Shown: positions 39,181 to 48,888, numbered from the stretch's first letter. The stretch: DNA of 61,689 nucleotides from Parvularcula sp. (GCA_002704915.1 PAIP01000040.1:1-61689), one strand, 5' to 3'. Made by a program: numbers and translations. The notes: generated by a model not told the origin, from the sequence alone.

Positions 39181-42176
39181 ATTTAAACTGCCACACATAT
39201 TACAGCTTACGGTTCGGGACCTTCTCGGAGGTGGAGCTATTGGAATTGGCCCAACAAAACCACGTGACCCAATTGGTGCTCACAGACATCAACAACACTT
39301 CCGCAGGATTGAATTTTGTTCGAAAGGCACCTGAATTTGGGGTCAAACCAATCCTTGGCATTGATTTTAGAAATGGGGTCAAACCTTGTTTTATCGGTAT
39401 TGCCAAAAACAACGAAGGGCATCTGGAACTGAATGATTTTTTGTCCCAGCATCTTCACCAAGGTTCCAAAATTCCAGATAGGGCACCTGCTTTTAAAAAT
39501 GCATTTGTGGTGTATCCGTTTGAGCAAGTACTGCTCAACGAATGGAATCATTTTAAAGACCATGAATTTATCGGAATTTCCATTAAAGACCTGCGCAGGC
39601 TTCCGTTCTCCAAATTGGCAACGCTCAAAGATAAATTAGTGGTCCAACAACCCGTAACATTCAGGAACAAACAAGATTTTAATGCCCACAGATTGCTCAG
39701 GGCGATTGACAACAACCTATTGTTGAGCAAACTTCCAAAGGAGGAAGAGGCGGACGAGGAAGAAAAAATGTACCCTGTCCAAAATCTGGCCGTTGCGTTT
39801 TCAGAGTTTCCCCATATCCTTGAAAATACCGAAAAACTGCTCAATACGTGCAGTATCCATTTTGATTTTTCCAAAGACAGAAAACCCCAAAATCTAAAAA
39901 CTTATTTGGGCAGTGTGGAAGAGGATGAAAGGCTCTTGGGGAAACTCTGCGCCGAGGGACTCCCCTATCGGTACGAAGAGGTGGACGACTCCATTAAAAG
40001 TCGATTGGACAAGGAATTGGAACTCATCAAAAAAATGGGTTTTGTCTCCTATTTTTTGATCAATTGGGACATCGTTTCCGAAGCAAGGCGAAGAGGTTTC
40101 TTTTATGTGGGGCGCGGTAGTGGTGCCAACAGCATTGTGGCCTACTTGCTGCGCATCACCGATGTGGACCCCATGGAACTTGACCTCTATTTTGAGCGCT
40201 TCATCAACCTCTACCGAACAAATCCGCCCGATTTCGATATCGATTTTTCGTGGAGGGACCGCCCCGCGATGACGAAATACATCTTTGAACGCTTTGAGCA
40301 TGTTGCCCTACTGGGAACCTACGTCACTTTTAAAGAACGGGGCGTTATCCGGGAATTGGGCAAAGTATTTGGGCTCCCACCACAGGACATTGACTTTTTA
40401 TTGACGGGAAAATATACCTTGGAACAACTTGACCAGGTTTCAAGATTGGTGATAAAATATGGCAGCCTGTTAAAAGGAAAACCCAACTATTTGAGCATTC
40501 ACGCAGGGGGGATTTTGATCAGCGACAAACCCCTACATTGGTTTTCGGCCACCCATTTGCCCCCAAAAGGGTTTCCAACCGTACAATACGATATGGTAAT
40601 CGCCGAAGATGTGGGGCTCTACAAGTTTGATATTCTCGGACAGCGTGGATTGGGCAAAATCAAGGAGGCCTTGGAAATTGTTGCTTACAATCAACCCGAA
40701 AAATATGGCGGAATAGATATCCACGACATCAAAGGGTTTAAAAAAGACCCCGTCATCAACAACCTGATAAAAACCGCGCAATGCATGGGTTGCTTTTATG
40801 TGGAATCGCCTGCTATGCGGATGTTGTTGAAAAAATTACAGGTCGACAATTATCTGGGATTGGTGGCCGCCAGTTCCATTATCCGACCGGGCGTGGCCAA
40901 AAGCGGGATGATGAGGGAGTACATTTTACGCCATCGCAACAAGGGCAGGACCGAGGAAAAAGCCCATCCAGTGATGCTGGAAATCATGCCGGATACTTAT
41001 GGGGTCATGGTCTACCAAGAAGATGTGATCAAGGTGGCCCATCATTTTGCGGGATTGGACCTTGGTGAGGCCGATGTGCTCCGAAGGGGCATGAGCGGCA
41101 AATTCCGTTCTCGGGAAGAGTTCCAAAAAGTACAAGATAAATTTATATCCAATTGCAGAAAAAAAGGTTACGCGGAATCCTTGATCTCGGAAATCTGGAA
41201 CCAAGTTGCCAGTTTTGCGGGCTACGCATTTGCCAAGGGACACTCTGCCTCTTATGCGGTGGAAAGTTATCAAAGTCTATTTTTGAGAGCTTACTATCCC
41301 CTGGAATATATGGTAGCCGTTCTCAACAATGGAGGTGGGTTCTACCGCCCGGAATTCTATATACACGATGCCCGCATGATGGGCGCCACCATCCACCCTC
41401 CGTGTGTGAACAAAAGTATAATCGCCAACTGTATTTATGGCACCCATATTTATTTGGGGATGATGTATCTCCGTGATCTGGAACATAGGGTCATGGAACG
41501 CATTGTAAAAGAGCGGATGCTCCATGGAAATTTTACTTCTTTGGAAGATTTTTTGGACCGTGTATCCATCCGCATGGAACAACTCTCCATTCTCATTCGT
41601 ATCGATGCTTTTCGGTTTACGGGAATCAACAAGCACGAACTCCTCTGGAAAGCACATTTAATGTTGTCCAAAAACAATCGGTTGGAACACCCAAAGCTTT
41701 TTCCACCCAGACATCAAAAATTTCAAATGCCCCAACTGGACACTACTGCCTTGGAAACTGCTTTTGAACAATTGGAGCTATTGGGATTCTGTCTTTGCAG
41801 TCCTTTTGAGCTTTTGGAAGAACCTCCAAAAAACACCAACGGACAAAAAGACCTGGAGCGGTACCTCAACAAACACATAGATATTTATGGTTATCTGGTG
41901 ACGGTAAAAAATACCTCAACGCACCATGGCAAACGCATGCATTTTGCCACTTTGATGGATCAACACGGTGAAGTGTTCGATACGGTCCTCTTCCCTCCCG
42001 TGGCGGCCAAATATTATTTTCGGGGCAAAGGCATTTACCGATTTTATGGCAAAGTGGTGGAAGAATTTGGTTTTTTGAGCATTGAGGTCATCAAAATGAA
42101 AAAGGAAAACTACATCCAAGACCCACGATATGCGGATATGAGGACCAGCAAAAAGCCATTGGGTTCGAACAAGTGA
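39177..42176 (+). CDS. Second, error-prone-type DNA polymerase III alpha subunit (DnaE2-like)
   Basis: A 999-aa C-family polymerase, TTG start at 39177 (MYLNCHTYYSLRFGTF). The PHP domain is degenerate: NCHTYYSL and LTDINN replace the metal-binding HxH and TDH patterns, so no proofreading is expected. The palm has GRGSGANSIVAYLL (about 315) and PPDFDIDFSW (about 350) with the catalytic Asp pair. The FAKGHSASYAVESY finger region is near 685, and a C-terminal OB-fold spans about 900-980. It is about 460 residues shorter than the replicative DnaE at 49001 and lacks the exonuclease. Its position after dinB suggests damage-induced mutagenesis. The unusual start codon inside a 7-bp repeat array may keep expression low. 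Confidence 0.9.
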   Translation: MYLNCHTYYSLRFGTFSEVELLELAQQNHVTQLVLTDINNTSAGLNFVRKAPEFGVKPILGIDFRNGVKPCFIGIAKNNEGHLELNDFLSQHLHQGSKIPDRAPAFKNAFVVYPFEQVLLNEWNHFKDHEFIGISIKDLRRLPFSKLATLKDKLVVQQPVTFRNKQDFNAHRLLRAIDNNLLLSKLPKEEEADEEEKMYPVQNLAVAFSEFPHILENTEKLLNTCSIHFDFSKDRKPQNLKTYLGSVEEDERLLGKLCAEGLPYRYEEVDDSIKSRLDKELELIKKMGFVSYFLINWDIVSEARRRGFFYVGRGSGANSIVAYLLRITDVDPMELDLYFERFINLYRTNPPDFDIDFSWRDRPAMTKYIFERFEHVALLGTYVTFKERGVIRELGKVFGLPPQDIDFLLTGKYTLEQLDQVSRLVIKYGSLLKGKPNYLSIHAGGILISDKPLHWFSATHLPPKGFPTVQYDMVIAEDVGLYKFDILGQRGLGKIKEALEIVAYNQPEKYGGIDIHDIKGFKKDPVINNLIKTAQCMGCFYVESPAMRMLLKKLQVDNYLGLVAASSIIRPGVAKSGMMREYILRHRNKGRTEEKAHPVMLEIMPDTYGVMVYQEDVIKVAHHFAGLDLGEADVLRRGMSGKFRSREEFQKVQDKFISNCRKKGYAESLISEIWNQVASFAGYAFAKGHSASYAVESYQSLFLRAYYPLEYMVAVLNNGGGFYRPEFYIHDARMMGATIHPPCVNKSIIANCIYGTHIYLGMMYLRDLEHRVMERIVKERMLHGNFTSLEDFLDRVSIRMEQLSILIRIDAFRFTGINKHELLWKAHLMLSKNNRLEHPKLFPPRHQKFQMPQLDTTALETAFEQLELLGFCLCSPFELLEEPPKNTNGQKDLERYLNKHIDIYGYLVTVKNTSTHHGKRMHFATLMDQHGEVFDTVLFPPVAAKYYFRGKGIYRFYGKVVEEFGFLSIEVIKMKKENYIQDPRYADMRTSKKPLGSNK

Positions 42177-42215
42177 TCGGAATACCGTAACTTAGGAAAG
42201 CAATAGAACCATCAC

Positions 42216-42578
42216 ATGAAAATTAGAATCAAGGGAAACTCAGTGCGTTTCAGGTTGACCCAAAGCGAAGTAAAACAGTTGTCCGAAACAGGTTCGGTAA
42301 CAGAAAAAACGGTATTTGGTACCAATGTTTTTCAGTATAAAGTCAAATTGATGCCCTCGATACAAAACCTACGGGCGTCATACTCCAATAACCAAATTAC
42401 AATGATGGTTCCGGAACAGGACGGAAGAAACTGGTCCCATGACGCGACTGTTGGTTTTGAAAATGTGATGGGGCTTCCCGAAGGGAACGAGTTGCATCTT
42501 TTATTGGAAAAAGACTTTACCTGCCTTGAGAACAGAAATGAAGACCAATCGGATAATTATCCAAAACTGCAACATTGA
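42216..42578 (+). CDS. Conserved hypothetical protein (DUF7009-like)
   Basis: A 120-aa soluble protein, mainly beta (MKIRIKGNSVRFRLTQSEV at the start; FQYKVKLMP; ITMMVPEQDGRNW). It ends in an acidic region with one Cys (LLLEKDFTCLENRNEDQSDN). I recall this family as DUF7009, with moderate certainty. It lies 2 bp ahead of the FdhF-like gene and is certainly cotranscribed, so a chaperone, maturation or partner role for that molybdoenzyme is a reasonable hypothesis. Confidence 0.7.
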   Translation: MKIRIKGNSVRFRLTQSEVKQLSETGSVTEKTVFGTNVFQYKVKLMPSIQNLRASYSNNQITMMVPEQDGRNWSHDATVGFENVMGLPEGNELHLLLEKDFTCLENRNEDQSDNYPKLQH

Positions 42579-42580
42579 CC

Positions 42581-44884
42581 ATGATCGACAAAGCTACAAA
42601 ACGGAACATTTCTCTGACCGGAGACATCAAGTTCACGGGGCTCCGCCTAAAGGAACCTATGCAAACCTCAGCAGGCCTTATGGGGGTTAAGGAAGCATTA
42701 CGGCATAGTTTTAAGGAAATGGGCATAGTGCGTTCCATGCGCACCCTTTTGGAAATGAACCAAGAAGATGGTTTTCGCTGTCCTAGTTGCGCCTGGCCAG
42801 TCCCGCAACATCCATCAAAAATTGCGGAGTACTGCGAAAATGGGGCAAAGGCCTTGGCCGATGAAGCTACACGAGAACATATTGGAACAGAGTTTTTTGC
42901 AAATCATTCCGTGGAAGAACTTTCCCGATTGAGTGATTTTGAACTCAACAAATTGGGTCGGGTGATCGAACCCATGGTCCTGAAACCAAACAGTATACAT
43001 TACGAACCTATCTCTTGGCAGGATGCTTTTGAACTGATTTCGGAGGAACTGCACCATTTGGACAACCCTAACGAGGCCATTTTTTACACCTCGGGCAGAT
43101 CGAGCAATGAGGCCGCATATTTATATGGGATGTTTGCCCGGGCCTTTGGCACCAACAATATGCCGGATTGCTCCAATATGTGCCATGAATCATCCGGGGT
43201 GGCGCTGTCGGAAACTTTGGGAATTGGAAAAGGCTCGGTAAAACTTGATGATCTGTACGGTGCGGAAGTTATTTTGGTCGTGGGACAAAATCCGGGGACA
43301 AATCACCCTAGAATGTTATCCGCGCTGGAAAAATGTAAAAAGAACGGGGGAAAGATCATCAGTATAAACCCATTGGCCGAAACTGGATTGGTCAACTTCA
43401 AAAACCCACAAAGTGTTTCGGACATATTGGGGAATGGGCAACCGATTGCCGACATCCATTTACCCGTAAAAATCAATGAGGATGTTGCATTGGCCAAACT
43501 TCTTTTAAAAAAACTGGTCGCCCTTGATGCCAAAAACGACAATGTACTGGACCATGAATTTATTGTGGAATATGTAGATGGCTATGACGACCTCTTAAAA
43601 GATCTATCCCAGTATGATATGGAACATCTTCAGCAGCGCACAGGGGTGTATATGCGAAAAATAGACAAAGTAGCGGAATTACTGGCCGAAAACTCCAAAA
43701 TTGTCATCTGCTGGGCCATGGGCATTACCCAACATAAAAATGCAGTGGACTGCATCAAGGAATATGTAAACATTTTGCTGTTAAAAGGTGCCATAGGGAA
43801 ACCTTTCGCTGGGACTTGTCCCGTACGTGGCCATAGCAATGTGCAAGGAGATCGTTCCGTAGGCATCATGCACTATGTAAGCAAAACCTTGAACAACAAT
43901 ATTAGGGAGCACCTTAATTTTGACCCGCCCACGGAAAAAGGATATGATACGGTAGAGGCCATCGAAGCCATGCACGAGAAAAAAGCCAAAGTTTTCATTT
44001 GCCTTGGCGGCAATTTTGTGATGGCCGCATCGGATACAAAGTATACAGCAGAGGCAATTCAAAATTGTGATTTAACGGTCCAAATAAGCACCAAACTGAA
44101 CAGAAGCCACTTGATCACAGGCAAGACAGCCTTATTGCTCCCTACCTTTGGTCGTTCCGAAAAAGATGAAAAGAACGGTGAGCTCCAGTTTTTGACCATA
44201 GAAAGCAGTACGGGCAAAGTACGACAGAGCAAAGGTTTGTTGAAACCTGCTTCGGAGCATATAAAAAGTGAGCCGGAAATCATTGCACTCCTCGCCCACA
44301 CTTATTTTAGGGGGAACCACTCCGTGAATTGGTATGCATTGGGACAAGACTACAACCTTATCCGAGAACTTATTGACAAGACCGTAAAGGGATTTGAAAA
44401 AACCAGTGAACAATCCAAAGGGTTCGGGTATTACTTGCCCAATAATGTGCGAAACCGTGATTTTCGGATGCTTCCCAATGGAAGGGCCCAGTTATCCATC
44501 ACTTCGTTGCCAGACCATGGATTAAAACCTGATGAATTGCTCTTGATGACGATTCGCTCCCACGACCAGTTCAACACCACTATTTATGGATTGAACGATC
44601 GATACCGTGGCATCCATAACGAGCGTCGTGTGGTTTTTATGAATGCGGAGGACATGGCCGAAAAGAAGTTGACCAAATTGGATGTCATAAATCTTCATAG
44701 CCATTATGATGGAATCCTGCGCACTGCTGAAAAATTCATCGTTGTACCCTACGAAATCCCGAAAGGAAACATGGCCGCTTATTTTCCTGAGACCAATTTA
44801 TTGGTCCCTTACAATCACTTTGCGGATAAGAGCCAGACTCCTATCAGCAAATCAATCAAAGTAACCGTAGAAAAAGTTTCTTGA
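42581..44884 (+). CDS. FdhF/YdeP-like molybdopterin oxidoreductase
   Basis: A 767-aa protein. ATG at 42581 (MIDKATKRNISL) is preferred over TTG at 42575. It has the molybdopterin oxidoreductase fold: CPSCAWPVPQ (about residue 64), FYTSGRSSNEAAYLYGMFAR (about 165), CSNMCHESSGVALS (about 200), GQNPGTNHPRM (about 230) and a C-terminal MopB-binding domain with DHGLKPDELLLMTIRSHDQFNT. It lacks the N-terminal 4Fe-4S Cys set of classical formate dehydrogenase and has no twin-arginine signal, so it is cytoplasmic. YdeP-type proteins have been linked to acid resistance, and the physiological substrate is unknown. Confidence 0.87.
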   Translation: MIDKATKRNISLTGDIKFTGLRLKEPMQTSAGLMGVKEALRHSFKEMGIVRSMRTLLEMNQEDGFRCPSCAWPVPQHPSKIAEYCENGAKALADEATREHIGTEFFANHSVEELSRLSDFELNKLGRVIEPMVLKPNSIHYEPISWQDAFELISEELHHLDNPNEAIFYTSGRSSNEAAYLYGMFARAFGTNNMPDCSNMCHESSGVALSETLGIGKGSVKLDDLYGAEVILVVGQNPGTNHPRMLSALEKCKKNGGKIISINPLAETGLVNFKNPQSVSDILGNGQPIADIHLPVKINEDVALAKLLLKKLVALDAKNDNVLDHEFIVEYVDGYDDLLKDLSQYDMEHLQQRTGVYMRKIDKVAELLAENSKIVICWAMGITQHKNAVDCIKEYVNILLLKGAIGKPFAGTCPVRGHSNVQGDRSVGIMHYVSKTLNNNIREHLNFDPPTEKGYDTVEAIEAMHEKKAKVFICLGGNFVMAASDTKYTAEAIQNCDLTVQISTKLNRSHLITGKTALLLPTFGRSEKDEKNGELQFLTIESSTGKVRQSKGLLKPASEHIKSEPEIIALLAHTYFRGNHSVNWYALGQDYNLIRELIDKTVKGFEKTSEQSKGFGYYLPNNVRNRDFRMLPNGRAQLSITSLPDHGLKPDELLLMTIRSHDQFNTTIYGLNDRYRGIHNERRVVFMNAEDMAEKKLTKLDVINLHSHYDGILRTAEKFIVVPYEIPKGNMAAYFPETNLLVPYNHFADKSQTPISKSIKVTVEKVS

Positions 44885-44890
44885 CCTTGA

Positions 44891-46069
44891 CTATTTAAAA
44901 GCTGGGATTCCTGTGATATCCGCGCCCGTGATCAACAAATGGATATCGTGGGTACCTTCATAAGTGATGACACTTTCAAGGTTCATCATGTGGCGCATGA
45001 TGCTGTATTCACCGGTAATACCCATTCCTCCCAACATTTGTCTTGCTTCGCGAGCAATTTTAATGGCCATTTCAACATTGTTTCGCTTGGCCATGGAAAT
45101 TTGTGCGGTGGTTGCCCTTCCTTCATTCTTTAACTGTCCCAAACGAAATGCGAGCAATTGTGCCTTGGTGATTTCAGTGATCATTTCGGCCAATTTCTTC
45201 TGCTGAAGCTGATATGCAGCAATGGGCTTTCCAAACTGGATACGTTCCTTAGCATATCTAAGGGCTGTATCGTAACAGTCCATAGCGGCTCCAATGGCTC
45301 CCCATGCGATTCCGTAACGTGCCGAATCCAAACAACCCAATGGGGCGCCCAACCCATTTTTACCGGGCAATAGATTTTCTTTGGGCACTTTGACATTATC
45401 AAAAATAAGTTCACCGGTGGCAGAGGCACGCAGCGACCATTTATTGTGGGTCTCGGGGGTGGAAAACCCCTCCATTCCGCGTTCCACGATTAAACCGTGT
45501 ATTCTTCCTTCCTCGTTTTTGGCCCAAACCACGGCAATATCGGCAAAAGGTGAATTGGATATCCAAAGTTTGGCACCGTTCAGCACATAATGATCCCCGG
45601 CATCCTTAAACTTTGTCTCCATACCTCCAGGATTTGACCCATGGTTTGGTTCGGTAAGTCCAAAACAGCCCATCCACTTGCCTGTTGCCAATTTTGGCAA
45701 ATATTTTTTTCGCTGTTCTTCGGAGCCATAAGCAAATATGGGGTACATTACCAAGGAAGATTGTACGGACGCAGTGGAACGCACACCGCTATCACCACGC
45801 TCAATCTCTTGCATGATCAATCCATAACTGATCTGGTCCAAACCGGCCCCACCATATTCCTCAGGAATATAAGGACCGAAAGCACCTATTTCAGCCAATC
45901 CACCAATGATCTGTTTTGGAAATTCCGCTTTTTGGGCATATTCCTCAATAATCGGAGAAATGTCCCGTTTTACCCATTGACGGGCTGCATCACGAACCAG
46001 TTTATGCTCTTCTGAAAGCAAATCATCAAGGTTGTAGTAATCTGGGGCTTCAAATAAATCAGGCTTCAT
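44891..46069 (-). CDS. Glutaryl-CoA dehydrogenase-like acyl-CoA dehydrogenase
   Basis: A 392-aa FAD enzyme. The GCDH signature LTEPNHGSNPGGMETK lies near residues 137-152, and the catalytic Glu in ITYEGTHDIH near residue 373. It oxidises and decarboxylates glutaryl-CoA to crotonyl-CoA in lysine and tryptophan breakdown. It is a single gene, convergent with the molybdoenzyme (6 bp between stops). Other acyl-CoA substrates cannot be ruled out, but the motif context is closest to GCDH. Confidence 0.88.
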   Translation of the reverse strand: MKPDLFEAPDYYNLDDLLSEEHKLVRDAARQWVKRDISPIIEEYAQKAEFPKQIIGGLAEIGAFGPYIPEEYGGAGLDQISYGLIMQEIERGDSGVRSTASVQSSLVMYPIFAYGSEEQRKKYLPKLATGKWMGCFGLTEPNHGSNPGGMETKFKDAGDHYVLNGAKLWISNSPFADIAVVWAKNEEGRIHGLIVERGMEGFSTPETHNKWSLRASATGELIFDNVKVPKENLLPGKNGLGAPLGCLDSARYGIAWGAIGAAMDCYDTALRYAKERIQFGKPIAAYQLQQKKLAEMITEITKAQLLAFRLGQLKNEGRATTAQISMAKRNNVEMAIKIAREARQMLGGMGITGEYSIMRHMMNLESVITYEGTHDIHLLITGADITGIPAFK

Positions 46070-46113
46070 TCAGAATAAATTTTGGGTAAATATAACATTT
46101 CATCTGTGTATTG

Positions 46114-46824
46114 TTACATTTTTAAATAAAATGCTTTGGTCAATGCTACATATTCTTTGGTATATCGATGTCTTCCTTCTTCAATCACCAAAGTATCCAT
46201 TTTTGGTTCATTTAGGTGAAAACTGAATTCCAACAAACTTCTTTTAAATTCGGTATGGGGATTTCCCTTTACCCTGGTGATTCTGTTTGGAAATAATCCA
46301 GAGTCTTTGGCAAGACCGATAAAATTTGATTCCTCTTTAAAGGGTACGATCACGGTGAAAACACCATTCGTGGCCAGCAACTTGGAAACGCCTTTGACCA
46401 ATTCCCCAAAGGGCAACGAACTGCTTTGTCGAGCCTTGTCCCTAGACTGGTCACCACTTGGGACATCTTCGGCGTAGAACGGAGGATTGGAAACGATCAA
46501 ATCATATTTTTCATCCATCTCATCCACAAACTCATCAAACCCAGCATGGTAACAGAACAGCCTATCCGCCCAAGGTGAAGCCTCAAAATTAGCTACACAT
46601 TGCTCGTAAGCACTGTCATCCAACTCTATTGCATCTATAATTTCTGCGGTCGATCGTTGTGCCAATTGCAAAGCAATCAGGCCTGTTCCGGCCCCAATAT
46701 CCAAAATCGACGCTGGATTTGTATCCAATGGCGTCCATGCGCCGAGCAAGACCCCATCAGTTCCCACTTTCATGGCGCATTGGTCTTGGTCTATTGTAAA
46801 TTCTTTGAATTTGAAGGGTTTCAT
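46114..46824 (-). CDS. tRNA1(Val) A37 N6-methyltransferase (TrmN6/YfiC family)
   Basis: A 236-aa SAM-dependent methyltransferase. The SAM loop DIGAGTGLIALQLAQ lies near residues 42-56, and the N6-adenine catalytic motif SNPPFY near 112. The N-terminal FKFKEFTIDQDQCAMKVGTDGVLLGAW is typical of the YfiC/TrmN6 group. It would methylate the adenine next to the anticodon of tRNA-Val1. It is monocistronic, and divergent from the outer-membrane protein gene. Confidence 0.88.
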   Translation of the reverse strand: MKPFKFKEFTIDQDQCAMKVGTDGVLLGAWTPLDTNPASILDIGAGTGLIALQLAQRSTAEIIDAIELDDSAYEQCVANFEASPWADRLFCYHAGFDEFVDEMDEKYDLIVSNPPFYAEDVPSGDQSRDKARQSSSLPFGELVKGVSKLLATNGVFTVIVPFKEESNFIGLAKDSGLFPNRITRVKGNPHTEFKRSLLEFSFHLNEPKMDTLVIEEGRHRYTKEYVALTKAFYLKM

Positions 46825-47011
46825 TACATCAAATATAAAGCAATATCCTGTACAACATTTACAACCATCAACCCAAACCCATCATCCGTTAATTGATATG
46901 CCCCATCCGTTAATTCTATGGTCAATTCTTCATTTGAAAATGGTTATTTCGCAATCAATTTTCGGAAAAAACCCGATAAGATCATTACCAAATCATTTAA
47001 ACTTTAGAATT

Positions 47012-47608
47012 ATGAAGAAAATTTTTTTTGCATTCCTATTTATGCTAGCAGTGGTTCAAGTATCCCAAGCACAAGAACAAGGTAAATTCCGAGTTGGATT
47101 TGACCTAGGTTACACGATGCCAAGTGGTGGTGGCGGTATCTTATTTGCCGTTGAACCCAAGTACAATATTGCGGACAATATGAACATTGGTCTTCGCTTT
47201 GAGTCTGCCGCCATGGCTAAAAATATTGACGTTGGTCCAGCTTCTGCAGAGGCTAGTTTGACCGCAAGCGCTTCATATTCAGGAACTTTTGACTACTACT
47301 TCAACTCAGGAAGTTCTTCCTTTGCCCCATTTTTTGGCGCTGGTGTAGGCTATAGCTCTTTGGGCAGCATCGGTTTTGACATAGACGATATTGAAGATAT
47401 TGAAGATGTTGAAGGTAGTGCAGACGTTGAGGTCGATGGTAAGTTTGGAGGCCTTATTAGAGCTGGTTTTGAAGCAGGTAAATTTAGATTGGCAGCCACC
47501 TACAACCTAATTGGCAAAACCGAATTGGCCGAGGGACTAGATGTAAAAAACTCATATCTAGGCATATCCCTTGGATTCTACTTTGGTGGTGGCAAGTGGA
47601 AAAAATAG
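47012..47608 (+). CDS. Outer-membrane beta-barrel protein
   Basis: A 198-aa protein with ATG at 47012 (MKKIFFAFLFMLAVVQVSQAQ is a clear signal peptide); the longer frame to 46772 is a chance extension. The mature part has alternating beta strands (FRVGFDLGYTMPSGG, NIGLRFESAAMA, GTFDYYFNSG) and an acidic loop (DIDDIEDIEDVEGSADVEV) that could bind calcium. It resembles small porin/OMP_b-brl proteins. The last strand ends SLGFYFGGGKWKK. Function unknown. Confidence 0.82.
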   Translation: MKKIFFAFLFMLAVVQVSQAQEQGKFRVGFDLGYTMPSGGGGILFAVEPKYNIADNMNIGLRFESAAMAKNIDVGPASAEASLTASASYSGTFDYYFNSGSSSFAPFFGAGVGYSSLGSIGFDIDDIEDIEDVEGSADVEVDGKFGGLIRAGFEAGKFRLAATYNLIGKTELAEGLDVKNSYLGISLGFYFGGGKWKK

Positions 47609-47634
47609 AATTTTGTCTAGTTTTATTAAGGGAA

Positions 47635-47658
47635 GAGGGGGCAATTTTGCCTCCTTTT
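47635..47658 (+). terminator. Terminator after the outer-membrane protein gene
   Basis: GGGGCAA and TTGCCTC pair (one G-U) and are followed by CTTTTC. A modest 7-bp stem between convergent genes; it may serve both strands weakly. Confidence 0.6.
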
Positions 47659-47674
47659 CTATTTTGGGACAGTG

Positions 47675-48202
47675 CTAGCTTAGATATAGGTCCACCAAAC
47701 CTTCCGGGGTTTTCACATGGATTGTCTTGTTCTCCCTATCCACCCGGATAATGATATTATCACTTACTGGTATCAACAATTCCTTGTCTCCTTTTTTTAC
47801 TTCGAACAAATCTTGTGAAGTACTGTCATTGACAGATTCAATAACACCGATATCCCCATACACTTCATCCATCAGGGTAAAACCGATTACTTCATGGAAA
47901 TAAAATTTATTGCCTGTAAGTGGGGGCAACATGGTTAGTGGCAAGTAAAGTTCCGCCCCAATAAGCTTATCTGCCGTAGGCTCATCCTTCACCTCTTCAA
48001 AATCGATGCGAAGCAGGTTGGATTTGTGCAATCGGCATCTATCAATAAAAAATGGAACCAGGTTGTTTCCCAATGAAACAAGCACTGATTCCATGTTTTC
48101 GTAGCGTTCAGGTTCATCGGTGTCCAATTTGATCAACACCTCACCCTTAAAACTATATTTTGAAACGACTTTGCCCAAATAGAAGCAATCCTCCTTGCGC
48201 AT
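47675..48202 (-). CDS. rimM: Ribosome maturation factor RimM
   Basis: A 175-aa protein with the RimM N-terminal domain (YLGKVVSKYSFKGEVLIKLD, about 7-26) and C-terminal PRC-barrel (KFYFHEVIGFTLMD, then IPVSDNIIIRVDRENKTI). It assists maturation of the 30S head through S19. It lies 11 bp after rpsP in the usual order rpsP-rimM, but trmD and rplS are not next to it. Confidence 0.95.
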   Translation of the reverse strand: MRKEDCFYLGKVVSKYSFKGEVLIKLDTDEPERYENMESVLVSLGNNLVPFFIDRCRLHKSNLLRIDFEEVKDEPTADKLIGAELYLPLTMLPPLTGNKFYFHEVIGFTLMDEVYGDIGVIESVNDSTSQDLFEVKKGDKELLIPVSDNIIIRVDRENKTIHVKTPEGLVDLYLS

Positions 48203-48213
48203 CGTCTTCGTTT

Positions 48214-48786
48214 CTATTCTTCTTCCTTGGCAGCTTCTTCCTTGGCAGGAGCCTCTTCAGCTGGTGCTTCAGCAGCAGCTTCTTCAGTTACGGCCTCAGC
48301 AGTTTCCTCGGCAGCAGCTTCTTCGGCAACCTCCTCTTCTGGCAACGCAGCAGCGGCCCTCTTGGCACTCACTTCTTTCTCAGCTTCCAATGCTTTGGCC
48401 CTAGCTTCAGCCTCAGCTTTGCTCAAACCATCTTTTTTAGCTTGGATTTTTTGCTCTTTTTCCTCCAACCATGCTTTGAATTTCTCCTCGGCCTGTTCCT
48501 CGGTCATTGCTCCCTTGCGAACCCCAACCATCAAATGGTGTTTCATCATCGCACCCTTGTATGAAAGAATAGCTCTAGCGGTGTCAGTTGGCTGTGCTCC
48601 ATTCTGCAACCATTTCACAGAACTGTCAATATCAAGATTGATTGTTGCCGGATTTGTGTTTGGGTTGTAAGTACCCAATTTTTCCAAGAATTTACCATCT
48701 CTTTTAGCACGTACATCTGCAGCGACTATCCAATAGAATGGTTTACCTTTTTTACCGTGTCTTTGAAGTCTAATTTTAACTGGCAT
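48214..48786 (-). CDS. rpsP: 30S ribosomal protein S16 with Ala/Glu-rich tail
   Basis: A 190-aa S16. Residues 1-80 are the canonical domain ([47 protein letters not shown]). S16 is usually 80-90 aa. Here a charged helix (about 95-140) is followed by a low-complexity Ala/Glu tail ([20 protein letters not shown], about 145-190). Tails of this type occur in Bacteroidota S16. It has a strong promoter at 48859-48888 and is cotranscribed with rimM. Confidence 0.95.
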   Translation of the reverse strand: MPVKIRLQRHGKKGKPFYWIVAADVRAKRDGKFLEKLGTYNPNTNPATINLDIDSSVKWLQNGAQPTDTARAILSYKGAMMKHHLMVGVRKGAMTEEQAEEKFKAWLEEKEQKIQAKKDGLSKAEAEARAKALEAEKEVSAKRAAAALPEEEVAEEAAAEETAEAVTEEAAAEAPAEEAPAKEEAAKEEE

Positions 48787-48858
48787 ATCACATTAATTTG
48801 TAGGGTGCCCGACCCTGATTATTAATTCTTTTTTAATCGCTTGTCCCTTAAGCGGGTG

Positions 48859-48888
48859 CAAATATAGTTCAAATCCTTTAACCTCCAA
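48859..48888 (-). promoter_or_regulatory. Bacteroidota-type promoter of rpsP-rimM
   Basis: On the minus strand TTGG (-33, 48885-48888), 18-nt spacer, TATATTTG (-7, 48859-48866). The start is about 55 nt before the ATG, leaving a leader that might carry ribosomal autoregulation. Confidence 0.75.

Noticed and set aside
46772-47011. N-terminal extension of the outer-membrane protein frame
   Set aside because: The extension overlaps the divergent methyltransferase gene and precedes a perfect signal peptide at 47012, so the true start is there.
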